NCBI GenBank assembly: GCA_900769535.1
Contig: CAAGHB010000020.1
Coordinates: 1 to 15,596, forward strand
DNA length: 15,596 bases
Source of the DNA: Clostridia bacterium
GTDB taxonomy: Bacteria > Bacillota > Clostridia > Oscillospirales > Acutalibacteraceae
Direction of reading: 5' to 3'
Shown here: positions 7,565-15,570 of the stretch, one piece after another
Numbering within the stretch: position 1 is the stretch's first letter
Layout of the letters: the number at the start of each line of letters is the position of its first letter
Program-made: the position numbers and the translations under genes
Notes under the pieces: generated by a model
Database searches by the model: none
What the model was told of the DNA's origin: nothing
Seen by the model: the letters and a program-made list of their open reading frames with translations, nothing else

Positions 7565-8368
7565 TTATGATTTTAATATATCTAAAATTTCCTTTGCGCT
7601 TTCGATTACCAAATCGGGTTTAATATCCGAATTATCAAGTGTCTGTCTGTCGCATTCACCGCTCATAACGAGAATTGACAAAGCGCCTGCGGCAATTCCG
7701 CTTTTTATATCGGTGTAGATTCGGTCGCCGATAACCGCTGTCTCACTGCACTTAACATTGTGTTTCGACATAGCAATAAGCGGCATTTCGGGCTGCGGCT
7801 TTCCTATTACAAGAGGCCGCTTTTTTGTCGCGTTATAAATCATTTCGCATACCGAGCCGCAGTCGGGTACGCTGCCGAATTCGGTAGGGCAAACAAGGTC
7901 GGGATTGGTTGCGATATATCCGACCTCTTTTGACAAAAGGATTTTGCATAGGTCCTCTAATTTTTTGAATGTGAGCTCGGTGTCAAAACCCATAACAATA
8001 CAGTCGGTGTCCTCGATGCTTTCGGTGATAATAAATCCTTCGCCTCTAAGTTCTTCTTTGAGCGATTCGGTACCGCAAACGTAAAGTCGGTCGTTCGGTC
8101 TGTTTTCCTTTAAATAAAGGGCAGTTGCCTGAGACGAGGTGATAAAATCATCCCTGACGGCATTTATTCCGAGCCCCTTTAATTTTTTCACATAATCGTC
8201 TACGCTCTTTGACGAATTATTGGTCATAAATAAATATTTTCGGCCGCTTTTTCTTATCGTTTCAAGCAGTTCTTTCGTAAAATCGAACAGGCGGTTTCCG
8301 ATATAAAGCGTTCCGTCCATGTCAAAAAGAAATAACCGAATATTTTTTATTTCATCTGTATTTTTCAT
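7565..8368 (-). CDS. HAD-superfamily phosphatase, NagD/4-nitrophenylphosphatase-like (subfamily IIA)
   Basis: The 267-residue cytosolic phosphatase carries all HAD motifs: motif I DMDGT (16-20, nucleophile Asp16, acid/base Asp18), motif II TNNSS (49-53), motif III Lys190 in GKPQP, and motif IV GDRIYTD (214-220, metal ligands Asp215 and Asp220). The segment between motifs II and III (about 70-185) fits the C2 cap typical of NagD, AraL and phosphoglycolate or nucleotide phosphatases, whose substrates are small sugar or nucleotide phosphates. The true substrate cannot be told from sequence. The ATG at 8368 has GGAG 8 bases upstream; a TTG one codon earlier is possible but less well spaced. It lies 22 bp after the copper chaperone gene and 18 bp before the GH2 gene, so it is co-transcribed with both. 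Confidence 0.9.
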   Translation of the reverse strand: MKNTDEIKNIRLFLFDMDGTLYIGNRLFDFTKELLETIRKSGRKYLFMTNNSSKSVDDYVKKLKGLGINAVRDDFITSSQATALYLKENRPNDRLYVCGTESLKEELRGEGFIITESIEDTDCIVMGFDTELTFKKLEDLCKILLSKEVGYIATNPDLVCPTEFGSVPDCGSVCEMIYNATKKRPLVIGKPQPEMPLIAMSKHNVKCSETAVIGDRIYTDIKSGIAAGALSILVMSGECDRQTLDNSDIKPDLVIESAKEILDILKS

Positions 8369-8390
8369 CAAGATATCTCCGTAAAAGATC

Positions 8391-8615
8391 TTATTTTATG
8401 TCGATAACCTTGTATCCTGCGGCCTCAACGGTTGATTTAAGTGTTTCATCGTCAACCTTGTTTTTCATTGTAACGGTGGCGTTTTTGTTATCTAAATTTA
8501 TTTTAACCGATACGCCGTTAATGGCTTCGAGAGCGTCGGTAACCCTTTTTGCGCAGTGACCGCACATCATACCTTCAATAGTAATGGTTTTCTTATCTTT
8601 TTTACCGAATAACAT
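8391..8615 (-). CDS. copZ: Heavy-metal-associated (HMA) domain copper chaperone, CopZ-like
   Basis: This 74-residue protein is a single HMA ferredoxin-like domain with a short lysine-rich N-terminal extension. The metal site is GMMCGHC (15-21), with Cys18 and Cys21 binding Cu(I). The pattern continues with the conserved hydrophobic and GV positions of the fold and ends AGYKVIDIK. Such proteins carry Cu(I) to the N-terminal HMA or entry site of CopA. The start codon follows AAAGGAG, which overlaps the copA stop codon; the gap is 14 bp, so the two are translated from one message. The extension MLFGKKDKK is a little longer than in classical CopZ (about 69 residues). The metal is inferred from the CxxC motif and the neighbouring copper ATPase. 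Confidence 0.9.
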   Translation of the reverse strand: MLFGKKDKKTITIEGMMCGHCAKRVTDALEAINGVSVKINLDNKNATVTMKNKVDDETLKSTVEAAGYKVIDIK

Positions 8616-8629
8616 AGAATGTTTCTCCT

Positions 8630-10840
8630 TTATTTAAACCTCTTTAACCTCAGTGCGTTCAGTACCACGCAAACCGATGAAAAACTCATCGCAGCAGCGG
8701 CAATCATCGGATTGAGTGTAATGCCTATCTTAAAAAGAGCGCCTGCCGCAAGGGGAATACCCATCGTGTTATAAAAAAACGCCCAGAATAAACTCATTTT
8801 TATATTGCGAATTACCACCTTGCCGAGACGGATTGCGGTAACGGCATCATAGAGCTTGCTTTTTATCAGCACTATGTCAGCCGACTCGATGGCAATATCG
8901 GTTCCTGCGCCTATGGCAATACCTACGTCGGCCCTTGCCAAAGCGGCGGCATCGTTTATTCCGTCGCCAATCATAGCAACCTTCATTCCGCCTTCTTGAA
9001 GTCGCCTAACTGCTCTTTCCTTGTCTTCGGGCATAACCTCGGCTTCTACCTCGTTAATGCCTGTCCTTTCAGCAATAATTTCAGCTACGCGTCGGCTGTC
9101 ACCCGTGAGCATGACTACCTTTATGCCGAGCCGTTTGAGCTCATTTATGGCATCAATGCTGTCATCTTTTACATCGTCGGCAACTCCGATTATCCCGATA
9201 ATCTCTTTGTTTTTAGCGAAAATCATTGGGGTGGCGCCGCTGTCGGCTACGCTTTTTATATCATTTTCTGCTTTTTTTGTGTCTATTCCGTTTTCCTGCA
9301 TAAAGGCGGCATTTCCGCCTATAAATTCGTTATTATTTATGAAACAACCTATTCCGCGGCCCGAAACACTTTTAAAATCTTTCGCTTCAAATGAAATGAC
9401 GCCGGCTTCCTGACAGTATTTTATTATAGCGTTTGCAAGTGGATGCTGAGACATTTTCTCTATGGTATAAGCATAGCATAAAAGCTCGTTTCGGTCAATA
9501 TAGGGAATAATGATCTTTACTGCGGGTTTTCCCACTGTTACCGTGCCTGTTTTATCAAGTATTACGGCGTTTATTTTGTGGAGGGCTTCAAGTGATGCCG
9601 CCGATTTGACGAGTATTCCGTTTTTTGCCGCAACACCCGTGCCTACCATAATGGCAACAGGCGTAGCAAGACCGAGCGCACAGGGACAGGAAATTACAAG
9701 CACCGAAATCGCCATATTAAGCGAAAAGGCGAATCCCTTTTCAAGCAGTGCCCAAACAATAAAGGTAATCGCTGATATTAACATTACACAAGGGACAAAC
9801 CATAAGCTTATTTTATCGGCGAGTCGAGCAATCGGCGCCTTTGAGCCGCCTGCCTCCTCAACAAGCCGTATTATCTGTGCAAAGGTGGTGTCGTCGCCTA
9901 CGCGTACGGCTCGGTATTTGATATATCCGTTTTGATTTATCGTAGCGGAAATTACCTTGTCTCCGACTGCTTTTTCTACGGGAATGCTTTCGCCCGTAAC
10001 GGCGCTTTGGTCAATGGTTGATGCACCTTCGATAATAACTCCGTCTACCGCAATCTGCTCTCCCGGCTTTGCAATAACAGTCATGCCTACCTCAATTAAA
10101 TCGGCATCAATTACGGCTTCCTCTCCGTCAATGATAACGGTTGCCTTTTTCGGTGTCATATCCATCAGCTTTTGCACGGCGTCGCTTGTTCTGCTTTTTG
10201 AAAGGGTTTCGAGCAGCTTGCCCATTGTAATAAGTGTCAAAATCATTGCCGCCGATTCGTAATAAAGATGAAATTCGTTATGAAGTGATGCTCCGGAATT
10301 TACGATAAATACGCCGGTGATGTATACGCTGTAAATGAATGACGCTGATGCGCCGACCGCGATAAGCGAATCCATATTCGGCGCAAGTTTTATGATATTT
10401 TTAAATCCGTTGATAAAATAATTTCTGTTAATAATTATAATCGGCAGTGTCAAAATCAGCTGGGTTAAAGCCATTACAGCCGAGCTGTCGAAAATACTCG
10501 GCAGGGGATAGCCGACCATGTGCTGCATCGAAAAAATCATCAGTATTACGAGGAATATTGCCGAACTTATGAACCTGTTTTTTATTCCTTTGAGTTGCTG
10601 TACGTTCCTTTCCTTAACCTTGTTTTCAAAAACATATTCAGCGGCGCCAAAACCCTCGTCGGTTACGCGTTTTATTATGTTTTCGGCTGTGAGCTTGTTG
10701 ATATCGTATTCGGCGGTCATTGTACCTGTTAATAAATTTACGCTTACGTTTATAACTCCGTCCATTTCTTTTACGGCCTTTTCAACCCTTGCGCTGCAAG
10801 CTGAACAGCTCATTCCCGTTATACTGAATTTCTTTTTCAA
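8630..10840 (-). CDS. copA: CopA, P1B-1-type copper-exporting ATPase
   Basis: This membrane ATPase exports Cu(I) from the cytosol. Counting from a GTG at 10849 (739 residues), landmarks are one HMA domain with GMSCSAC (12-18), eight expected membrane segments, the actuator TGES (285-288), the membrane CPC ion site (388-390), phosphorylation motif DKTGT (432-436), the P1B-specific HP pair (469-470) and hinge GDGIND (628-633). The C-terminal YN (693-694) and MSFSS (721-725) signatures are those of the copper class. I prefer TTG at 10840, three codons later: AAGGCGGTG, one base off the ideal ribosome binding site, lies 5 bases before it and overlaps the GTG itself. The protein would then be 736 residues starting MKKKFSITGMSC, as is typical. 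It heads the unit copA-copZ-HAD-GH2. Confidence 0.95.
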   Translation of the reverse strand: MKKKFSITGMSCSACSARVEKAVKEMDGVINVSVNLLTGTMTAEYDINKLTAENIIKRVTDEGFGAAEYVFENKVKERNVQQLKGIKNRFISSAIFLVILMIFSMQHMVGYPLPSIFDSSAVMALTQLILTLPIIIINRNYFINGFKNIIKLAPNMDSLIAVGASASFIYSVYITGVFIVNSGASLHNEFHLYYESAAMILTLITMGKLLETLSKSRTSDAVQKLMDMTPKKATVIIDGEEAVIDADLIEVGMTVIAKPGEQIAVDGVIIEGASTIDQSAVTGESIPVEKAVGDKVISATINQNGYIKYRAVRVGDDTTFAQIIRLVEEAGGSKAPIARLADKISLWFVPCVMLISAITFIVWALLEKGFAFSLNMAISVLVISCPCALGLATPVAIMVGTGVAAKNGILVKSAASLEALHKINAVILDKTGTVTVGKPAVKIIIPYIDRNELLCYAYTIEKMSQHPLANAIIKYCQEAGVISFEAKDFKSVSGRGIGCFINNNEFIGGNAAFMQENGIDTKKAENDIKSVADSGATPMIFAKNKEIIGIIGVADDVKDDSIDAINELKRLGIKVVMLTGDSRRVAEIIAERTGINEVEAEVMPEDKERAVRRLQEGGMKVAMIGDGINDAAALARADVGIAIGAGTDIAIESADIVLIKSKLYDAVTAIRLGKVVIRNIKMSLFWAFFYNTMGIPLAAGALFKIGITLNPMIAAAAMSFSSVCVVLNALRLKRFK

Positions 10841-10882
10841 ATAATTCACCGCCTTAAAAAACAGTTTTACGTCAACATTTAT

Positions 10883-10911
10883 ATTTTAAGTGTTTTTTAT
10901 TAAAAAATCAA
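10883..10911 (-). promoter_or_regulatory. SigA promoter for the copA unit
   Basis: Minus-strand TTGATT (10906-10911) is separated by 17 bp from TAAAAT (10883-10888). The predicted start is near 10876, giving a leader of about 35 nt. A short palindrome AAAAC-A-GTTTT (10858-10868) lies within that leader and is a possible operator. No classical CopY box (TACAnnTGTA), GC-rich CsoR-type repeat or 19-bp CueR-type spacer is seen, so the copper regulator remains unidentified. Confidence 0.55.
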
Positions 10912-11014
10912 TAAATAACCCTTAATTTTGACCTAATCGAAAGGCATAATTACGCAAAAATCAGGAAAATATGCCCGATATGTGAAAATAAATGCTTTTA
11001 TTATATGTTTTTTA

Positions 11015-11023
11015 TGATATACT
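11015..11023 (+). promoter_or_regulatory. Extended -10 promoter for the ABC exporter pair
   Basis: TGA followed by TATACT (11018-11023) forms an extended -10. The -35 position (10995-11000, CTTTTA) is poor, consistent with reliance on the extended element. The start would fall near 11030, about 43 nt before the ATG at 11073. The rest of the 10850-11072 gap is AT-rich, and I see no riboswitch-like fold or DnaA boxes in it. Confidence 0.5.
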
Positions 11024-11072
11024 TATTTATAGTGAAATCAACTGTTTGAAAAAAGAGGTTGACTGAAAAAAG

Positions 11073-12797
11073 ATGTTTAAATTACTGCGATTTATGAAGG
11101 GGTATAAAAAAGAGAGTATTCTCGGCCCTTTTTTTAAAATGCTCGAAGTAGTGTTTGAGCTTATGGTACCCCTTCTTGTTGCCGGTATCGTCGATATCGG
11201 AATAATGGGGGATAACACCGGCTATATTTATAAAATGTGCCTTTTACTTGTGCTTTTCGGACTTATCGGACTGCTAAGTACGCTTGCGGCGCAGTATTTT
11301 GCGGCAAAGGCGGCAGTCGGCTTTGCTGCAAGGGTTCGCTATGCCCTTTTTGAACATATCGGTCGGCTGTCCTATACCGAACTCGATTCGATAGGTACGT
11401 CTACACTCATCACCCGAATGACAGGGGACATAAATCAGGTTCAGCAGGGGGTGAATCTTACCCTGCGCCTCTTTTTGCGTTCGCCGTTTATCGTATTCGG
11501 CGCCTTAATAATGGCGTTTACCGTAGATTCAAGAGCGGCGCTGTGGTTTGTAGTCGTAATACCGATACTGTCGATTGTTGTTTTTGGTATTATGCTTATC
11601 TCAATCCCGCTTTATAAAAAGGTGCAAAATCGGCTCGACCGAGTTGTTGGGTCTACTCGTTCGGGACTTTCGGGAGCAAGGGTTATCAGGGCGTTTTGTA
11701 ACGAGGATAGAGAAATATCCGAGTTTGAGAGCCGAAATAATAACCTCACCGAAATCCAAAAATTCGTCGGCAGAATATCTGCGCTGATGAATCCTCTCAC
11801 CTATGTAATAATCAATTTGGCGGTAATTGCCCTTATTTACACGGGAGCCGTAAGGGTAGAGACGGGTATAATAACACAGGGCGCAGTAATTGCCCTTTAT
11901 AATTATATGTCACAGATTTTGGTCGAGCTGATAAAGCTTGCCAATCTTATTATAAACATTACAAAGTCGGTAGCCGGCGGAAACAGAATACAGTCAATTT
12001 TTGAAATCGGGAGCAGTCAGACCGACTCAGCGTGCTCATTTTCCGCCGTCGAAGCAGGAGATATCGAGTTCAAAAATGTGTCCCTCAGGTACAAGGGGGC
12101 CGCGGAAAACTCGTTACAGAACATCACCTTTTCGGCGAAAAAAGGAGAAACCGTGGGAATAATCGGCGGTACCGGCTCAGGAAAGACAACGCTTGTAAAT
12201 ATGATTCCGCGCTTTTATGATGCAAGTGAGGGCGAGATAATTATCGGAGGCGTCAATGTGAGCGAATGGAACACCGCAGCTTTACGGGATGTTATTGCCG
12301 TTGTGCCTCAAAAGGCGGTGCTTTTTAAGGGAACTGTGCGCGAAAATATGAAGTGGGGAAATGAAAATGCCTCTGATGACGAAATCCTGTCTGCGCTTAA
12401 AACGGCACAGGCGTTGGAGGTCGTTATGAATAAAGATGGCGGACTCGACCACTTGATTGAGCAGTCGGGACGTAACCTTTCGGGAGGTCAGAGACAGCGT
12501 CTTACTATTGCAAGAGCGCTTGTAAAAAAGCCGCAGATTCTTATACTTGACGACAGCTCGTCGGCACTTGATTATGCTACCGATTTCGCCTTGCGAAAAG
12601 CAATAGCCGAGTCGACCGATGGCACTACCGTGTTTATCGTTTCCCAGCGTTGCTCATCGGTGATGAACGCTGATAAAATAATTGTGCTCGACGACGGAGA
12701 GATGGTTGGAATAGGCACTCACGACGAGCTGCTTGCTACCTGCGATATATATAACGAAATTTATCATTCCCAGTTTAAAAAGGGGGTGCAGTCGTGA
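11073..12797 (+). CDS. Heterodimeric ABC exporter half, degenerate-site subunit (TM287/BmrC/LmrC-like)
   Basis: This 574-residue protein is a type IV (MDR-type) half transporter: a six-helix membrane domain (about 1-310) fused to an ATPase domain (about 330-574). The ATPase domain has Walker A GGTGSGKT (365-372), Q-loop Gln413, signature LSGGQ (469-473) and Walker B ILILDD (489-494), in which the catalytic Glu is Asp494. The switch His is Gln525 in FIVSQR. This Asp/Gln combination is the mark of the degenerate ATP site in characterised heterodimers such as TM287/288; the intact signature completes the partner's active site. The ATG has an in-frame stop three codons upstream, so it cannot start earlier. 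GAGGTTG lies about 11 bases ahead. The gene overlaps the next by 4 bp (GTGA), so the two are co-translated. The substrate is unknown; drugs, lipids or peptides are usual for the family. Confidence 0.92.
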   Translation: MFKLLRFMKGYKKESILGPFFKMLEVVFELMVPLLVAGIVDIGIMGDNTGYIYKMCLLLVLFGLIGLLSTLAAQYFAAKAAVGFAARVRYALFEHIGRLSYTELDSIGTSTLITRMTGDINQVQQGVNLTLRLFLRSPFIVFGALIMAFTVDSRAALWFVVVIPILSIVVFGIMLISIPLYKKVQNRLDRVVGSTRSGLSGARVIRAFCNEDREISEFESRNNNLTEIQKFVGRISALMNPLTYVIINLAVIALIYTGAVRVETGIITQGAVIALYNYMSQILVELIKLANLIINITKSVAGGNRIQSIFEIGSSQTDSACSFSAVEAGDIEFKNVSLRYKGAAENSLQNITFSAKKGETVGIIGGTGSGKTTLVNMIPRFYDASEGEIIIGGVNVSEWNTAALRDVIAVVPQKAVLFKGTVRENMKWGNENASDDEILSALKTAQALEVVMNKDGGLDHLIEQSGRNLSGGQRQRLTIARALVKKPQILILDDSSSALDYATDFALRKAIAESTDGTTVFIVSQRCSSVMNADKIIVLDDGEMVGIGTHDELLATCDIYNEIYHSQFKKGVQS

Positions 12798-14536
12798 GCA
12801 AAACGGTATCTAAAAAAGGCGTGTTTTCAAAGATAATGCGATATATCGGAAGGTATAAATACCTGCTTTTGCTGTCGGTGCTTTTTGCCGCAGTGTCAGC
12901 GATATTGACCCTTCTTGTCCCTGTTTACATCGGCGACGCAATCGACCTTATCGTGTCAAAGGGAAATGTAGATTTTGGCGGAATTGTACCCATTTTGTTA
13001 AAGATAGCCGTTATTATTGCGGTGACAGCGCTTCTTCAATGGCTGATGAATATTTTTAACAACCGAATCACATATAACGTAGTTCGCGATATTCGTAACG
13101 AAGCGTTTAGAAAAACACAAGCTTTACACCTTTCCTATATTGACACCCATTCCCACGGCGAAACGGTCAGCCGAATAATTACCGACGTTGACCAGTTTGC
13201 CGACGGTCTTTTGATGGGACTGACACAGCTTTTCACAGGGGTTGTTACAATTCTCGGTACCCTTGCGTTTATGCTTATGATTGACGTCAGAATTACCCTC
13301 GTCGTCGTGTTGCTTACCCCGATTTCAATGCTGGTGGCAAAGTTTATTACCACCCGTACCTATTCGATGTTTAAAAAGCAATCCGAAATAAGAGGGGAAC
13401 AGACGGCGTTTATCGAGGAGATGGTTGGTAATCAAAAGGTGGTAAAGGCGTTCTCTCACGAGGACGAAAATCTCGAAAAATTCGGTAAAATAAATGATGA
13501 ACTTCAAAAATCTTCACTTAAAGCCACGTTTTTTTCATCACTTACCAATCCCGGCACACGCTTTGTTAACAGTCTCGTTTACGCAGGAGTTGCGCTTGTC
13601 GGGGGACTGCTGACAGCAGGCGGCTCAATAACCGTCGGCGCTTTGACCTGTTTTTTAAGCTATGCAAATCAATATGCAAAGCCGTTTAACGAAATTTCGG
13701 GGGTTATAACCGAGTTTACCGGAGCGCTTGTTTGCGCTGACCGAGTATTCGAGCTGATTGAGCAAAGCCCCGAAATTTTCGACGACAATGCAAATGAACT
13801 CAGTAATGTCAGCGGCAGTGTGGAGATGGATAACGTCTGTTTCTCTTACACGCCCGATAAAAAGCTTATCGAAAATCTCAATCTCAACGTGAGCCCTGGA
13901 ATGAGGGTAGCAATAGTCGGACCCACAGGATGCGGAAAGACGACCTTAATCAATCTGCTAATGCGCTTTTATGACGTTACCGGCGGCTCAATTTCGGTCG
14001 ACGGCTTTGATATTCGTTCGCTAAAACGAAGAAGTTTGCGCGAAAATTTCGGCATGGTGCTTCAAGAAACCTGGCTCAGCGAAGGTACAATCCGTGATAA
14101 TATTGCCTTCGGAAAGCCGGACGCAACCGACGAGGAAATTATATCAGCGGCAAAGGCGGCACATGCACATAGCTTTATAAAGCGGCTCGAAAACGGGTAC
14201 GATACCATCCTCGGCGAAGGCGGAGGCAGTCTTTCCCAGGGACAAAAGCAGCTTTTGTGTATCGCAAGAGTAATGCTTTGTCTGCCGCCGATGCTTATAC
14301 TTGACGAAGCAACCTCATCCATCGATACACGAACCGAACAGCGAATTCAAAAGGCGTTTTCGACCATGATGGAGGGCAGAACCAGCTTTATTGTTGCTCA
14401 TCGGCTTTCTACGATAATGGAGTCGGATATTATACTCGTTATGAAGGATGGCAATATAATTGAGCAGGGAAGCCATAATGAGCTTATTGAAAAGAACGGA
14501 TTTTATGCAAAAATGTACGAAAGTCAGTTCATATAA
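12794..14536 (+). CDS. Heterodimeric ABC exporter half, catalytic-site subunit (TM288/BmrD/LmrD-like)
   Basis: This 580-residue partner half transporter has a membrane domain (about 15-325) and an ATPase domain (about 342-580). Motifs are Walker A GPTGCGKT (376-383), Q-loop Gln424, Walker B LILDE with catalytic Glu505, and switch His536 in FIVAHRL, all canonical. Its signature is LSQGQ (480-484) instead of LSGGQ, and that loop faces the degenerate site built by the first subunit. The changes in the two genes are therefore complementary: one working ATP site and one that binds but barely hydrolyses ATP. The start is GTG at 12794, overlapping the upstream stop by 4 bp, with AGGGGGTG as a strong ribosome binding site. 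It acts in the cytoplasmic membrane with the first subunit. The promoter of the next gene overlaps its final codons. Confidence 0.93.
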   Translation: MSKTVSKKGVFSKIMRYIGRYKYLLLLSVLFAAVSAILTLLVPVYIGDAIDLIVSKGNVDFGGIVPILLKIAVIIAVTALLQWLMNIFNNRITYNVVRDIRNEAFRKTQALHLSYIDTHSHGETVSRIITDVDQFADGLLMGLTQLFTGVVTILGTLAFMLMIDVRITLVVVLLTPISMLVAKFITTRTYSMFKKQSEIRGEQTAFIEEMVGNQKVVKAFSHEDENLEKFGKINDELQKSSLKATFFSSLTNPGTRFVNSLVYAGVALVGGLLTAGGSITVGALTCFLSYANQYAKPFNEISGVITEFTGALVCADRVFELIEQSPEIFDDNANELSNVSGSVEMDNVCFSYTPDKKLIENLNLNVSPGMRVAIVGPTGCGKTTLINLLMRFYDVTGGSISVDGFDIRSLKRRSLRENFGMVLQETWLSEGTIRDNIAFGKPDATDEEIISAAKAAHAHSFIKRLENGYDTILGEGGGSLSQGQKQLLCIARVMLCLPPMLILDEATSSIDTRTEQRIQKAFSTMMEGRTSFIVAHRLSTIMESDIILVMKDGNIIEQGSHNELIEKNGFYAKMYESQFI

Positions 14537-14556
14537 ATACGATTTTGCGTTATAAT
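14528..14556 (+). promoter_or_regulatory. SigA promoter for the uridine-kinase-like gene
   Basis: A perfect -10 TATAAT (14551-14556) lies 17 bp after TTCATA (14528-14533), a 4/6 match to the -35 consensus. The -35 overlaps the last codons of the ABC gene. The predicted start near 14563 gives a leader of about 30 nt containing GGAGG (14580-14584). There is no terminator between the ABC pair and this gene, so read-through may also supply it. Confidence 0.68.
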
Positions 14557-14591
14557 TATTTTATGGAGCAGAATTCAGCGGAGGCGTTTTT

Positions 14592-15515
14592 ATGCAGGTA
14601 GGAATAAATGAACTGAATAATCTTATTCGTTGTGACATTTCAAGTTTTATCGATAGCGCAGACAGGGAATATTACGATAATATTATGAAAATAGCCGAGG
14701 ACGTCCGCGATAACGCGAAACAGCGCCCGATTGTTCTCATTTCCGGCCCGTCGGGAAGCGGAAAGACAACTACGGCAAAAATTCTCGAAAGCATCCTCGA
14801 TAATTGGGGTTACAGCACCCATACCTTGCCGATGGACGATTATTTTTCATCCCTTACTCCTGAACAGAAAAAACTTGCCGACGAGCATAAGCTCGACCTT
14901 GAATCTCCCGATAGAGTTGACGTCGAGTTCTTAAATGCCCAGCTCGATGCTATTTCAAAGGGAGTACCGGTAAGATTGCCGAAATTCGATTTTTCAACTA
15001 ACCAAAGGTATCTCACCGATGAAATCCTCGAACGAAAGGAAAATGAGCTTGTAATTCTTGAAGGAATTCATGCCCTTAATCCATCCGTCGTAACCTTTGA
15101 CGATAGCCATACCACCCGCATTTATATCAGCGTCAGAACACGAATTGCCTTTGAAGATAACAGCTTACTTCACCCCGAAAAAATCCGCTTAATGCGACGT
15201 ATGCTCCGTGACAAAATCTATCGCGGAAGAAAAATCGACCATACCCTTCGAATGTTCGACAGCGTTCAGCGTGGCGAAAATAATTTTATTATGCCCTTTA
15301 AGCACCGCGCAACTCACGATATAAATACATTTATAAAGTACGAGGTTGGGGTGTATAAGGACTTGCTTCTTGACGAGCTGAAACAGCTGCCACCCGATAA
15401 AAAGATTGATGATATGATAGCGGCGTTAACTGCAACCGAGCCCGTTTCGCTCGACTGTGTGCCAGAGGAGTCTCTTATCCGTGAGTTTATCGGCGACGGC
15501 CAATTCGCATATTAA
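14592..15515 (+). CDS. Uridine-kinase-like P-loop nucleoside kinase
   Basis: This 307-residue cytosolic kinase belongs to the uridine kinase/phosphoribulokinase group. It has P-loop GPSGSGKTT (52-60), MDDYF (81-85, substrate and catalytic Asp region), FDFS after the basic loop (132-135), the Walker B-like LEGIHALNP (156-164) and an arginine-rich lid with RRMLRD (202-207). Many Clostridia carry a longer protein of about 550 residues with an N-terminal TGS/ThrRS-like part before this kinase; here only about 45 residues precede the P-loop, so it is the short form. It most likely phosphorylates a nucleoside or related metabolite; uridine itself is not proven. The start has GGAGG 7 bases upstream and its own promoter. 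It is followed 7 bp after the stop by a strong hairpin terminator. Confidence 0.88.
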   Translation: MQVGINELNNLIRCDISSFIDSADREYYDNIMKIAEDVRDNAKQRPIVLISGPSGSGKTTTAKILESILDNWGYSTHTLPMDDYFSSLTPEQKKLADEHKLDLESPDRVDVEFLNAQLDAISKGVPVRLPKFDFSTNQRYLTDEILERKENELVILEGIHALNPSVVTFDDSHTTRIYISVRTRIAFEDNSLLHPEKIRLMRRMLRDKIYRGRKIDHTLRMFDSVQRGENNFIMPFKHRATHDINTFIKYEVGVYKDLLLDELKQLPPDKKIDDMIAALTATEPVSLDCVPEESLIREFIGDGQFAY

Positions 15516-15522
15516 AATATAA

Positions 15523-15570
15523 AAAATCACCGAAAACGAAATTTTCGTTTTCGGTGATTTTAATATTTTT
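15523..15570 (+). terminator. Rho-independent terminator, probably bidirectional
   Basis: Two 19-base perfectly complementary arms (15523-15541 and 15543-15561; core TCACCGAAAACG/CGTTTTCGGTGA) are followed by AATATTTTT. The long A run on the left arm mirrors the T tail, so the element can stop transcription from both sides. This suits the end of the kinase gene and a convergent gene to the right. Confidence 0.88.

Noticed and set aside
10928..10950. TTGACC and CATAAT as a plus-strand promoter
   Set aside because: The 11-bp spacer is too short for SigA promoters; the extended -10 at 11015-11023 is better placed.
10850..11072. Divergent intergenic region as a replication origin or riboswitch
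   Set aside because: It is AT-rich and gene strands switch here, but there are no DnaA boxes, no dnaA/dnaN neighbours and no conserved riboswitch-like helices.
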